Source: Thuidium tamariscinum (Eukaryota; Streptophyta; Bryopsida; Hypnales; Thuidiaceae). From it: a DNA stretch of 64,000 nucleotides. The position numbers and the translations under genes are program-made. The stretch spans positions 22,320,001-22,384,000 of the forward strand of contig OX344751.2 of NCBI GenBank assembly GCA_947034885.2, given 5' to 3'. The notes under the pieces are model-generated. The model ran no database searches. It worked only from the letters and a program-made list of their open reading frames with translations, and was not told where the DNA came from. This document shows, one piece after another, positions 47,083 through 59,149 of the stretch (positions are counted from its first letter, which is position 1; the number at the start of each line of letters is the position of its first letter).

Positions 47083-48640
47083 CATAATAATTGTCAATAC
47101 TACAATTTACTTCATTTCCAAAACTTTTAATTTTTTAAGAGTACTGTAGATTGAAATGAAGTTTTATCTCTTTTCTTGCAAAAAATATTGGTACTTGAAA
47201 ACTATCCCCAAAAAATCTAAAAAATTTCAAACATATATTAAACATGTGAATTCAAATAAAATTAAAAAAACCTCGCTTATCAATAGTAGCAAAATGGAAG
47301 AGTGAAGAAATTACACAACATTGTAAATACTATGAACTAAGTAATGTAATTTTGGTATGCCAAACAACCAAACTAGACTATTTAGTGACCTAGGTTTAAT
47401 TGTAGAAAATTATTGAAGACAAAAAATGTTTTGTAGATGATTTCACCCAAGTCTATAAGATAGAAAAAAAACGTTTTTTTATTCAAGTTTTTGGTAGAAA
47501 GTTACCGGAAAGTTACTTTAGAACGTTTTCAAATAATAGTATTGTAAATTCCCTTAATATGATATTATTGACTTTTCTAAAGAAAAAAATATTGAATCCA
47601 AGGATCACCTTTGTAATGTATTTTAGTCATTTCTTGCTATTTTTTCTTGATGTGAATATTTGATACGAAAATTATGTTTTTTGAATTCAAGTTCAATTAA
47701 TGAAATGAATGGTTTGTCAAGTACAATTTCTACTCCAATTAAAAACTTTGAAAATTTCAATACTTTTTATCAATATGAACTTTGGGCCTATAACCATGAT
47801 TTGTTGGTTTTCTAATTTTTGAATGACATGGTCACTTTGTTTTATACCATGATGTTATATGCTATAATATACAATTATACATCTAGCAAAGGTGAAATTT
47901 TCAACTTTTTAAGTATATTCAATACTTGCCATATAAATTTTCTTCATTTTTTTCTAAAAAAACTCACACTAACTTCAAGTGTCCCCTTCCTCCCAAATTG
48001 AAAATTTTATGACTTACAATAGACAAATGACTTTACATTTAAAAAATAAATATTAAAATTTTCATTCATATTTAGTTGAAAGATGGCAACAAACAAAGTG
48101 ATGGAGAACGAGGCTTGAAATCAATGGTCATGGGCCCATTGACTTCTACACTAAATTAGTGAAATTTGGTCACGTAAATAATTAGGTTGCCTTACCTTAA
48201 GAAAATTACTATACAAACCATCAAAGTCAACAAATATTTCTACAGTATTTCTATTTGTAGACAAAGAGGCTTATGAGTCCCAATTGTAGCAATAAAGTAG
48301 TATATTCTTGTACAATAATAATAAATATTTGTGTAGTGTCAAATGTCCAGAAAATAGTAAAGGGCAACCTAATTGCACTATTTAGTGTAGGACTATTGAA
48401 TCATTCCTAGAAAAAAAAATCCATTTTTTATTAAGTTCTTAAGCGGCAATATTAAATGTTATAGTGGTGCTCTAAAGTTCAACATTCATCCACTTGTTGG
48501 ATAGAAAATATTATATCAGCACATGATTTCATCCATTATCTAGTGATTTAATCCAATTAATTTTTATAATTTGAAGTTCATTGACAATTTCATCCAAAAT
48601 TTTACTATTTCTATTTTGAGGGCTTGGTGCAAGGCCCATT
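47083..48640. other. AT-rich intergenic DNA
   Basis: No gene, RNA or clear repeat seen; only low-complexity AT-rich DNA. Confidence 0.5.
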
Positions 48641-48710
48641 AATTTGAAGGCCCATTACTTTGGTGCAATTTGACGACAAATCGCAAATAATAAAACGATA
48701 CCGTCCTCTT

Positions 48711-48720
48711 GGCCAATAGC
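48711..48720 (+). promoter_or_regulatory. CCAAT box candidate of the epimerase gene
   Basis: GGCCAATAGC lies where AT-rich DNA gives way to GC-rich DNA, about 560 bp before the start codon. There are no strong TATA words nearby. Tentative. Confidence 0.25.
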
Positions 48721-49273
48721 ACGGTCTGAGGGGATCTGATTCTCTCAAAGCACGGTCCCAGACGCCTTTACCCGTCTACCGGGCCAAGTCGAACCATCGA
48801 ACCGTCCATTCTCCCAGTCGCCACGGCCGGGCGCACAAAGCCCGGCGCACCATGCATGAAAGCGTGAAAGAGCTCCTTCAGTCCAAAAACGTCACTGCCT
48901 TGTCAGATTCCCGGTACAGGACTCTACAGCAACTGAAGGAATCTGATCATCTGATCATCTCGCTCAGCTGGACATGGCCCTGATGAGCGATTCACAATCA
49001 ACATGGGTACAGTGTAGGAATTTCCCACGTAAGGCTCATATCCAAAACCTTGCCTGGCGTAAGGACGAAACCTATTTTCTTAAGCTAATTAGAGTTCTCA
49101 AGAGTACAAGACGCGCGTCTGATTCTCGACCCGGCCGGTGGGAGGGGGGGAGGCCTGCTGGCGGACTGCAGTCACCGCGCTAGCTGTTAAGTCGCAGGTC
49201 GATCTTGTGCATGGTGAGCTCGTTAAGCTTCGGATCATGTGGGTGTTCGTTTTGATGCCATAGCTAGCGCACG

Positions 49274-52200
49274 ATGAGTGGATTCAGCAGCAGCTTTCGT
49301 GGGAGCGGCAGTGGCGCCTTTTCAGCGTGTCCGCCGCCGCTCACGAGCTTGCTTACGTTGCTGGATTTCTCGATCGTGGATGTGGTGGAAGGCGAGGCGC
49401 GGTTGCTGAACGTGCCGCTGAAAGCGCCCTTCACGATCGCGGCCTCGAGGCTGGAGCGCGTGGTGAACGTGGCGATCCGCGTGGTGTTGGTGGACGGCAG
49501 CGTGGGCTGGGGCGAGGCGCCCACACTACCAACTGTGACGGCGGAGGATCAGCCCACGGCGTTGCGGATGGCTGGGCAAGCCTGCGACATGTTGGTGGCC
49601 GCGCCCGCCATGAGCTGCCGACACGCACTCGAGAGTGTCGCGCTGTTCCTCCCGGGACATGACTTCGCGTCGGTAAGTTGCATTGGTGGTGGCGCCTGCC
49701 CCTCTTTCGTTGGACGTGCGTACGTTGCCCATAAGCCCTAACGCACCAAGGATACATCGAAGTCATAGATGGCTTTGAAACTCGCCAATTTGAGGGATCG
49801 TCTTGTGAAAAATCAAGGATTCTGATGAGGCCATGGTTTGTATCACCGGAATCACTGAGGAGCATTGCACGACTAGGTCAAAAACATAATGTGAAATTGG
49901 GCAAGACGTCAGTGAAGAACATTTCATTTGACTTGGTCAAAACATAACACGAAATTGGAGAACTTAAAAGAAAGTCCTCATAAGCCCTACGAAACAATAG
50001 GAGGCGCAGTTTGGGCTTCTTGATAGAAGGTTCCAAATCGGATTTCATGTTTTTCTTTACCAGTTTTGATTAGGGCACATGGAGACTTTCTTATGTTCGA
50101 ATGTGTGGTGGGTGGGTGGGGGGCCTGTGATATCAAATTTTGGGCCTATCTGAATTGTTGATATTACACTGCATGATCGATCGAATTGTTCATTCTAGAA
50201 CTATGGAACCTTAGTTGGTGCGTAGGGATTGTTTCGGTTCACCCTCGATTATTTCTGTCTATGAATTTTATTGCAATTTTTTTCCATTGTATAAGCATTG
50301 CAAGACTGTTTGAGAAGTGCTGTGAACATGAATGAAGCAGGTACGTGCCGGTGTGGAGATGGCGATTCTCGATGCGTTAGCGCACAGTGTGGGTATGCCT
50401 CTGTGGTGGCTCTTTGGCGGCCAAGGGAATACGATTGTCACGGATATCACGGTAAGTTTAAGGATACTGAATGCAAGCATGTGTGATTTTCAAGGAATAA
50501 AGTTTTTGCATAAGAAAAGAATCATGTGAATTCGAAATTATACCTCACAGCTCGAATCAATGTTTGTTCTGATGTAAACGTAGATTCCAGTGTGCTCGTC
50601 GGAGGAGGCGGGGTTGCTGGCAGTGGAGTACAAAACCCGTGGGTTTCAAACAATTAAGATCAAAGTGGGTGGTAGAAGCTTGAAAGATGACATCGACAGG
50701 CTGCGAGCGATCCGCCATAGCCATCCCTCCTGTTCACTTATCATTGATGCAAACGAAGGTTACAAAGCCAACGAAGCTCTCGAGGTTCTCAAGCAACTCC
50801 ACCGTATGTTTGATCCTCTTAACTCTTATTTCAACTGTATGATCAAGTTCTCACTTCCTAGAGTGTAGTCAAGATCAGCTCTCCTCGATTTATTTAGCTG
50901 TTTCATATTGTTGCTTGGTTGCAGAATTGGATTTGACTCCAATTCTATTTGAGCAACCTGTGGCACGTAACGACTGGGAAGGACTGCACCAGGTTGCAAC
51001 CGAAGCTTTTGACCGATTCGGCGTCCTCGTTGCTGCCGATGAGAGCTGCCGGAGCGTGGAGGACGTGACTCGCATTGTCAAAGACAAGTTGGCACATGTT
51101 GTCAACATAAAACTGTGCAAGATGGGGATTCTGATTGCTCTGGAGGTACTGTCTCGGAACTGCAAACCTTGATTTTTTTTTGACTCCAGTCTCATACCCG
51201 CGATGGATTTAGGGTCTGTACAGATGACAGTACTCATTGCATTTAGGAGAGGCACACTGTTGTCCATAACCCAACGTGCTCAATCAGCTCAATCGAGGGT
51301 CAAAAAAGAAACACCATAACTCTAAAGCAGCCCCAGGTTATGTCCGGTAATGTGAAAGTAGAGTCTTGCTGTAGGAAATCTATCCCTCGCCACTCCGATG
51401 GCTCAGCTTGTTACTTCTCACAAAGAGGCTCTACTTCACGTTACCCAGTCCAAAATATGTGCATCTTGACTTGTTTTGTATAGATGGAGGTAGGAGACTC
51501 ACACTGCTATTTAATATTCCCAGAATGAGAGGTACGAGAATGTATTGTACTTTTAGAGACACGAGGAGGAATGTCTCATGAATAATTTGGAATTACGCTA
51601 GGTAATGTGATTTGGGAGGAGAGTTACAGCCTTTAGTACCTACCGCGACACTCTGTGACTTGGTGTCTAATATTTACTAAAACTCTACAGAATTGAATTA
51701 CTTAGTACGTAGCAGTTGGCATAATCTAATATAAAGGTATTATTGGATTGCTTCTGACTGTTGTACATGGATGTCGAACAGGTGGTGGCCTATGTGCAAC
51801 AAGCGGGCCTGGGACTGATGATTGGAGGCATGGTGGAAACTCGCATTGCAATGGGGTTTGCAGCTCACTTAGCTGCAGGCCTGAACTCCTTCAGGTAGAT
51901 TCGGTTCAACAAATTGCCTCTCGCCAAAAAAAATGAATCTTCAGTGCCCATCTGTTGGAAGCAGAACAATCAGCTCTTGAGCTTAAAAAATTGGACGGCC
52001 TGTACCGTCATTTGCTCGTTAAATAATGGAGATATCCTGCATTTATTAGTTTTCTGTTGTGTTTTTATGCACAGATACATAGATTTGGATACTCCTCTAC
52101 ACCTGGCAGAAGATCCCGTCCAGGGCGGATACAGTGGTAAGACTCAACCAGTGTTGCTTTTAAATCACAGAACACATTTACTTTCGTAATTCATTCTCAT

Positions 52201-52294
52201 CTTGTTCGTTTCTTTGCCTGCAGCGGATGGACCGGTGTACAGGTTGGGCAACACCCCAGGCCATGGCGGAAGTCTTCTTTGGCCACGAAATTGA
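49274..52294 (+). CDS. Dipeptide epimerase (L-Ala-D/L-Glu epimerase, enolase superfamily), seven exons
   Basis: Epimerises the alpha carbon of one residue of a dipeptide, as bacterial YcjG and YkfB do with Ala-Glu from peptidoglycan. Plants keep a homologue of unclear role. Exons: 49274-49672, 50341-50451, 50584-50803, 50925-51145, 51782-51894, 52075-52136, 52224-52294. All introns are GT-AG and the exon lengths sum to 1,197 bases (398 residues plus stop) with one open frame. The catalytic site is complete: KIK (second Lys, about 197) as one base, metal ligands in DANEGY (about 225), ILFEQPV and AADES, and the opposing Lys in NIKLCKMG. The C-terminal half has GGMVETRIAMGFAAHLAAG and the YIDLDTPL barrel end. 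The N-terminal capping part carries VGWGEAPTLP. No clear transit peptide. The first exon is very GC-rich, the introns AT-rich. Confidence 0.93.
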
Positions 52295-54552
52295 TACTCT
52301 TAATTCTTATTCTTGGGTGCAGCGTAGCTATCGATTGTTTCAACTGTGCATTTATTATCTCTACCCATAATGAGAGAGATAGCGATGGTGTGCAATGGTT
52401 CAAAAGTTCAGAAAAGTTATGCAAGCAAATGAAAGGGAAACATGTATTAAAAGTAATAGTGGCAAGTTAGGCCCCATCATTCTTGAGATAATTAATTTCT
52501 TGTGTATAATACAATTGTGACATGTGAATATTTAGGAGTACTAGCATTATGCAGTTGTCACATATGAATTTTTATAAAATACTCAAATAGAGGATTGCAC
52601 TTAAGAAAGTGATGTACAAAAGCAACACTTATTTATTTGGGTAGCACCACTTGTTATTGTAGTAGGTGCTAAAGATTTGTTGCTTTCCAAGCTACTTTGT
52701 GTTAATAAAAACTCTTCCCTGTATTTAGTATTTATACATTCAGATGCTACAAAGAACAAGGGTTTCTGGTTTTGTAGGTTTAGGGTCTGAAAATGGGCTT
52801 ACAATCAAAGCAATGTTTGTTGCATGTTGTCATCAACAAATAATGATATGCATGCTAAGTGTATGTTCCCACTTGCTACTAAGGCGGCACTCTTAGTGGA
52901 AAAGTGCCCCTATAAGTGGCAGGCGTTTATAGCAACAATAATAATAATTTGTTGAGCCTAGTTGGAAGGTCCGGTGGAGGACAGAGCTGGAAGCTTGTGG
53001 GGGCATTAATGATCGTTCGTCATGTTCATGAAGTGTCGGAACTGTTGTAGCACAAAGCGGCTGCCACGTCGACGTAGAGGTAAAGTAGCAAGTTTAACGT
53101 GATAAGCATGGTTACGCTAATGAAGTCTCTCATGTGTGGATTAATGAACCGCCAAACCTTGCTTAAGGAAACTTCTGTGACAAGGTATACCATTGTCATT
53201 CGAGAATTCCTTCAGTGCACCTAACATGGACAAAGTGCTGCTTTCCCACTGATTGTGGTCTTCCTGCATCCTACAAGAAGAGGTCAGTCTCAGAGCAAAT
53301 TACACTATGCGAAGTAATTATTGAGGATGAAAATACAACATCTACTTGCAGTAGAAGTCAGTGACAGGTAAGACGATCTGCGTAAAACCGGTTGCAACGT
53401 GGATGTGTTGTTTTTTGTATGTGTGTGTCCAACAGCGTCTCGTGTACAAGTATGGCAGTGAAAGTGATAAACGTTGTTACAATAAAACTGGTCAGTGGAA
53501 ACAACGGTGCTAAGATAAAATAGGAAGTGAGTCGAAATTTAGAAATGTTATGTTCACATTGTAAATTGCTTTGGCGTCTGGTGCATGTGAGTTAGGTCAG
53601 TTCCGTCCTTTTCCACTACCGGTAGCTGAAATGGATACCTATTGCACTACGATGTTGACGAAATCTTGACAGAGTACCGTCTACATTTTTTTGGTCTCTT
53701 TAATTCTAACGCATCCAAGAGCACACTGTCACGCTATGTGACTCAAGAATTGGACCAATAGGCCAAGAGATTTCAGGACGTGAGTTCGGTACAGTTGACC
53801 ATGTCCATGCTTCCCTGTTGTAGGTAATCAGGAAGCGTATCATGAATTCACGAGCTCAATGTTCGCGTCCGATAGATCCAGATCAATCAGGAAGCATGCG
53901 TAGTGCGGGAGAGTTCTTGTATTTTTTTTTCCACGCTCTTCTCCACTTACAGAAATTAATGCTACAAGCGTTGTTCCGAAATTCTCAGGGTGTGCAACAT
54001 AAAGTGTGGACAAAAATAAGGAGGAAGTGTGCTTCTAATGTAACGTCCATGTCAAGTCCGCGCTAATTCTAATCTACGGTTTCTGCATGGTACTCATGCT
54101 GTAATAAATAAATGCCGTGCCTGTACTTAGTTGCCAGTATTTGTGGAGGCAAACTTCGCTTGGGCGCGTGCAAATCAAACATTGGGATCATGAAACGCTA
54201 AGCTAGAAAATTTTATGCACAACATGAAATGTCCTCGGTACTCGTTTTGCTGAATGTACGCATGACCCTTTTCAGGCTTTATCTTCTAAGAACTGCGCTG
54301 CCAGCAAAGGATTATTTCCCACGGTGCTTCCTGCGTATGAAACTGCCCAAGTCTCGTCATGCGCTCGTACACAATATACCAATGGTCCCGTCAGTTTCTC
54401 TTTATTGCGATACAAACTGACTTTGGATTCGCTAGAAAGTACTAACTTCCGATTCTATTGTAGGATTGTCTAGCTTGAGCGGTTTCGGCACCCCTCGATA
54501 GAGCTTGTCGTCGAGGGCACCATCCATTGCCACAACATCCTCCCTATAGAGT
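52295..54552. other. Epimerase 3' flank and unassigned DNA
   Basis: The start holds the epimerase 3' UTR. From about 52.9 kb composition is more balanced, but no frame (for example 53842-54066) is recognisable. It may include the left end of the Harbinger element that follows; I could not find its terminal repeat. Confidence 0.4.
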
Positions 54553-54873
54553 GAAGGTGGTACAAGCGAAAGCAAACGGACCCGCAAGGAACAAGGACCA
54601 AATTGGACGACGATCGAAGTACTAATCATGATTCAAGCCAGAAGAGACTTGCATCTAGACGAGCTCGACTGCACTGATCCTCGCAACCTCATGTTAACAG
54701 ACAGTCAAAAATGGGCAAGCGTTTCACACGACATCATACTTTCTGGGTACTCCGAGAGTTTTCGTGACCCAGCAACGTGCAAAACAAAGTGGCATCAACT
54801 CTTGCCTGAATACAAGAGGATTGCTGATCATTGCGCATGCACTGGGATGAACATCCTAGAGTACTGGAACATG

Positions 54874-55205
54874 CACTATAACAAAACATGGTCGAAAAAA
54901 ACCGTAGTCAAAATTGAGTGCGGTTTTTTTTGCCACGTTTTTGTGCATGCGCGCGTAGTGGACAGCCAATGTTTTTTGCAATTTACCACTGCAATTCTTT
55001 GAATTTTGAAGCATATAATATACCAATGGAAAGGTATTGAAAATATCTTTTCAATGGTATATTACACGCCTCTAGATTCCGAAAATTGCAGTGGGAAATT
55101 ACAAAAAACACTGGCTGTCCACTACACGCGCATGCACAAAAACGTGGCAAAAAAACCGCACTCAATTTTGACTACGGTTTTTTTCAACCATGTTTTGTTA
55201 TAGTG
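54874..55205. mobile_element. CACTA-type foldback MITE (CACTATAACAAAA family), copy 1, 332 bp
   Basis: CACTATAACAAAACATGG at the left and its complement at the right, flanked by ATG on both sides. The two arms pair along almost the full length around the centre near 55040. It interrupts the Harbinger Myb-like gene just after the WNM motif. The closest relative is copy 3 at 58780-59112. Confidence 0.92.
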
Positions 55206-55289
55206 ATGTTTGTATAGCAACGGAAGCTTCACAACTTGCCCAGGCAGTTTTCGCAGGGGTTCTTTTACGCCATGCATGAATGGTTAGGC

Positions 55290-55750
55290 CAAGGTTGCAT
55301 TCGTCACGTCACGATTGGACGGACGACGTCCGGACGGAATGTTAGGATCCAACCTCAACGTCCGTCAGGATTCAAAAAAATAAATTTGGGGACAGTCAAG
55401 TTGCTGTTCGTCGACGACTTGGACGGTTCGTTGACGTTTTGGACGGTCCATTGACGGTGGACGGCCCGACCGTCGACAACCGTCAACGTCAAATTTTTTT
55501 ATTTTGTTTGCCTCAATGGTCTGGCCGTCCATTGTCGACGAACCATCCAAAACGTCGACGGACCGTCCAGATCAACAGTCATTGCCAGCCATTAACAACC
55601 ATTGACAGCCATTGATAAGTCATTGACAGCCATTGACAGCCATTTTTTTTTACAACATCAGTCTCACGTCGTAATCTGGACGTGTTAGGATGGACGCCGA
55701 CGGACATCCTGACGGGAAAATCCAACGTCACGTTAGGATAGACAACCCTG
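55290..55750. mobile_element. hAT-like MITE, 461 bp, GACGG-rich
   Basis: Flanked by identical 8-bp GGTTAGGC (55282-55289 and 55751-55758). Ends are CAAGGTTGCATTCG on the left and, as complement, CAGGGTTGTCTATCC on the right. CAGGGTTG is a classic hAT end. The interior is packed with GACGG/CCGTC words in both orientations, then CATTGACAGC repeated several times (55578-55645). It splits the Harbinger Myb-like gene: removing it with one duplication joins EWLG to SRPQIKPPHIR in one frame. Confidence 0.88.
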
Positions 55751-56450
55751 GGTTAGGCAGCAGACCTCAAATCAAGCCTCCTCACATTCGGAATCTACTG
55801 TCTCCCACTGACGATAACTTCGAGGAAGCAACAATGGAGGCCGATGAAAATATACTAGATGGCGGCACTAAGGAGGAGACTTTGCCGACGACGGCTACTT
55901 CAGCACAAGCGGTTGGCATTTGGCAATAGTGCCACCAAACAGAGCGGTAGTCCGAGTCGCCGTTGTCCACCAACACCGCCTTCGAGTCCTGTGCAGCCCC
56001 GACCTAATCCTACATCCGGCACCCCTAAAGCAGCTCGTAAATTCACGGACATGCCAAATGGAGTAGTGCCGATTGCTATTAGTGACTTAGGTGAAACCAC
56101 TAGCACTCGCAAGCGTCGACCAGGGAACACCGTTGTCCGTCGAAAAAACGTCTCTAGGCATACAGTTATGGCTGATGCTACCAAAGCCACAGGGAAAGTA
56201 ATGGCGTCTTAGATGCAGACCATCGACGATGTCAACATGAATATGGAGCATCAAAAAATGGATGTTCAGAGAGATCTCTTCGAGCAGCAAATGGCATACC
56301 AGCGACAGTGTGACCAAAAAGTCCAAGACAATGCACTTGCAGCAAATGACAACACGCGCTTGTCCATTATTAAGCAAGCTGAAATGGTGACATGTTTTTC
56401 CCAACTTACACAAGTGCTCAGTCTAGGACTACGGCTTCTAGGAGTGACAA

Positions 56451-57222
56451 TGGACCTACAAGTAATGATGGACGTGAAGCTCAATTCCATCGTCGAGACC
56501 CTCGCGGGCTGCAACCAAAGCCGACTGATGTTGAGCCGACTAATGCGAACGGTGCGACTACCCCTTCCAAGGGTGCATGCGCAACAAATACCGAATCAGG
56601 GAACTGAACGATACATGTTCACTCACTTCTGTACAAACATATATACAAAGGTACACTATCTACAATCGGATGGCTTCATTGGCTACGATGTCTTTCCGCA
56701 GCTTGAAGGCTGGCATGTCCTGCAAATCCAAAGCTGTAATTAGCCTATTTAATTATCGGCATGGCTTTCGTCTAGGTTAAGTGAAGAGTCAGTACATGCT
56801 AATTGCATGGCTGCGTTAGATGCCCACTTAGATGAAACAAACATTACAATTGTTGTGCACTATTAGTACAGTACATGTTCAATGTGTCCATGTTGGGCAT
56901 GCACCGTCTGTTAAATCTCAGGGAGTCGACAAATCAGACGCTAAAGTATTGTATGTTCGATATAGCTCTATATAGTGAGAAAACAGAAAAAAAACCCAAA
57001 AATAAAAAAACGAAAAATTGTATTGTAAAGGGCGGGCCGTCATTACTTGAATGCAATAGGGTTGCATGATTGTCTTGCTTGTTATGGTAGACACGATGTT
57101 TGATCCTGCTTTAGTTTGTGATGACAACGTAGTGCGTACAACCAAATGGAGCTCAGAACCGTCAAAATTGAGTTCAATCACAATGAGCACATGTATGACG
57201 CGTACACTCTGGTAGTTCAAAC
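56451..57222. other. Space between the two Harbinger genes
   Basis: AT-rich DNA at the 3' sides of the converging accessory and transposase genes. No further coding sequence recognised. Confidence 0.45.
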
Positions 57223-57423
57223 CACTATAACAAAACATGGTAAAAAAAAATCATGCAGAAAATTTTCTGTGGTTTTTTTTGCCACGTTTTTGTACGGGGT
57301 TTTCTTTGCGCGTTGCCTATAGTAAACAGTCAACGCGCAAAGAAAAACGCGTACAAAAATGTGGCAAAAAAAACCACAGAAAATTTTCTGCACGGTTTTT
57401 TTCGACCATGTTTTGTTATAGTG
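57223..57423. mobile_element. CACTA-type foldback MITE (CACTATAACAAAA family), copy 2, 201 bp
   Basis: CACTATAACAAAACATGG at the left, complement at the right, flanked by AAC on both sides. The hairpin is near perfect, with CAGAAAATTTTCTG in each arm (itself a palindrome) and a short loop near 57322. It is shorter than copies 1 and 3. Confidence 0.92.
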
Positions 57424-57706
57424 AACATTGTAAGGGTACTCACCTTCACAGCATAGGTCGGCCACGTCGTTGAGCCAGAAGGAACTCCTCGATGTCACGC
57501 TACTTCACAACGGCAATGGAGGTCTGAGCGTCGTTGTCTTCTGTTCGTCGCCGAAGTGCTCGAGGCATCAAATCAGGGAAATCGCGGACTTCCATGCCTT
57601 CTTGCAGCAAATTCCGTAGTAAGTTCTCCACGTCCTTATGAGACTATCGGACAAGGATATTGTGCAAAATAGCACAATAGACAATTACATCTAGTAGGAA
57701 TGTAAT

Positions 57707-59149
57707 TTAAAGCTCCGATTTGCCCAACAACTCTCGGAATGATTGTTTAAGAATATCGAACGCATTCTCAACAACTGCTCGCCCTTTTTTAGCTTTCTGT
57801 TCAGTAAAGTGTCGGGCACTGACATGTCGCACACCTCACGGTGGGGAACCATGATCCAAGGTAGTAAAGGGTACCTTGAATCTGCAATGACGTATGGGGA
57901 GAACCCATCCACCTCCCTCGTTGAGTCCATGAGAGTACCATACTCTGCAAGCTGAAAAAAGGATGACCTCCTCAAAACACGGCTATCATTCGTAGATCCT
58001 GGCATGCCCACGTACAAATCCAAGAAGCGCTTCTCACTGTCAACAACTGCCTGGCAGTTGATGCTGTATCCTCTACTTTTGAAGTAGTAATAGTTCGCAG
58101 GGTAGTATTTAGGTTTGCTGATGGCCACATGGAAACCATCAAGAGCACCGACCACTGCTGGTAGCGAACATAAGTGCTGAAATTTCAACTGCATTTCGGT
58201 GAACTGCTCACTAGTAGGCCGTGAGATCTCACCCTTCAAGCAATCGTTGATAGAGTACACAACCTCCCTATCATTTTTTTTTGCATAATAAAGAGTATTA
58301 TTATTATTTTTGTGATGCTCAATTAATATGCCATTCTTTGGATACTGGGCTCCTCCCAATGGCAAACATCTTGCTGCATATCGTGAAATTGGCTCCATGT
58401 ACAAGTTTGAATGAAGTACAAGCCACTCGCACCACAACAGGAATTGCAAACTTGTATCTCGTGTCCTTTTTTTGTACATGAGGTCGAAGTACTTCAACAA
58501 GTGCAAAGACGGATGGCTTCGTCATTCGAAACATATTGACCCAACAGCTGCTGTCATATTCGTGCATGAGAAAACGAGAGAACCACATGGTTGACCGTGG
58601 TTTAACCCAGTAAGTGACCTCGTCTTCGAAGCCATTCAAAGCGGTGCACAATTGGAAATTCTGTGTTGTGGTCCGCATCATGGTAGTCGTATCTTGCGCT
58701 GCAGTACCGTTACTTTCCACAAGTGTTGCCAAGATTTCATTGTCTTCTTCATTTGGCAGTGCTACTGCGGGCTTGCTTACACTATAACAAAAAGTGGTAA
58801 AAAAAAACCACACTCAAAATTAAATGCGGTTCTTTTTGCCATGTTTTTGTGCATGTGCGCGTAATGGATTTCTACGGTTTTTTGTAATTTTTCACTACAA
58901 TTTTTGGAATTTGGGGGCGTATAATATATCATTAGAAAGGTATTTTAAAGACCTTTCCAATGGTATATTACACGCCCAGAAATTCCTAAAATTGCAGTGG
59001 AAAATTGCAAAAAACTGTGAAAATCCATTATGCACGCATGCACAAAAACGTGGCAAAAAGAACCGCACTCAATTTTGAGTGCGGTTTTTTCTTACTACTT
59101 TTTGGTATAGTGTTAGATCAATGTCGGCATGAAGAAGCAGCATGAGCAT
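57707..59149 (-). pseudogene. PIF/Harbinger transposase (HARBI1-like, DDE_Tnp_4), disrupted
   Basis: DDE nuclease that cuts and pastes Harbinger elements. The likely start is ATG at 59149 (MLMLLLHADIDL), followed by SKPAVALPNEEDNE after the MITE at 58780-59112. The N-terminal domain runs through MTKPSVFALVEVLRPHVQKKD to FTICSKMFAIGRS. The DDE core shows the first D in VGALDGFH, the second in PGSTNDSRV, then YPLLPWIMVPHRE. The third acidic residue lies in VVENAFDILKQSFREL, which is one frame off because of a single-base change in the GGG run near 57784. The true stop is at 57707. A short AT-rich insertion near 58270-58325 also shifts the frame. So it has three lesions, including the MITE. Confidence 0.88.
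58780..59112. mobile_element. CACTA-type foldback MITE (CACTATAACAAAA family), copy 3, 333 bp
   Basis: CACTATAACAAAAAGTGG at the left, near complement at the right, flanked by TTA on both sides. It is full-length homologous to copy 1 (same GGAAAGGTATT-like centre). It lies in codon 12-13 of the Harbinger transposase gene. Confidence 0.92.

Larger units (their letters stand above)
54553..56450 (+). pseudogene. Harbinger accessory gene (Myb/SANT-like DNA-binding protein), decayed
   Basis: PIF/Harbinger elements carry a second gene whose Myb-like product helps the transposase bind DNA. Here a tryptophan-rich Myb/trihelix-like domain runs from NWTTIEVLIMIQARRD through KWASVSHDIILSGY and CKTKWHQLLPEYKRIADH to ILEYWNM (54600-54873). 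It continues as HNLPRQF and EWLG before, and IKPPHIRNLLSPTDDNF after, the inserted element at 55290-55750. A proline-rich linker and a coiled-coil-like end (QRDLFEQQMAYQRQ...SIIKQAEMV, 56213-56400) follow. It has at least two in-frame stops (a TAG after the first MITE and a TAG at about 56210), one frame change near 55900, and two transposon insertions. It is dead. Confidence 0.75.
54553..59149. mobile_element. Decayed PIF/Harbinger transposon with four nested MITEs
   Basis: Convergent accessory (plus) and transposase (minus) genes, the two-gene plan of the superfamily. The coordinates mark the outermost recognisable coding sequence, not the ends; I did not find the terminal repeats or the 3-bp duplication. 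Four MITEs of two families lie inside, making up about 1.3 kb of the 4.6 kb. Confidence 0.8.

Noticed and set aside
53842-54066. Possible host gene left of the Harbinger element
   Set aside because: The short frame has no recognisable domain, and no splice-linked neighbours were found.
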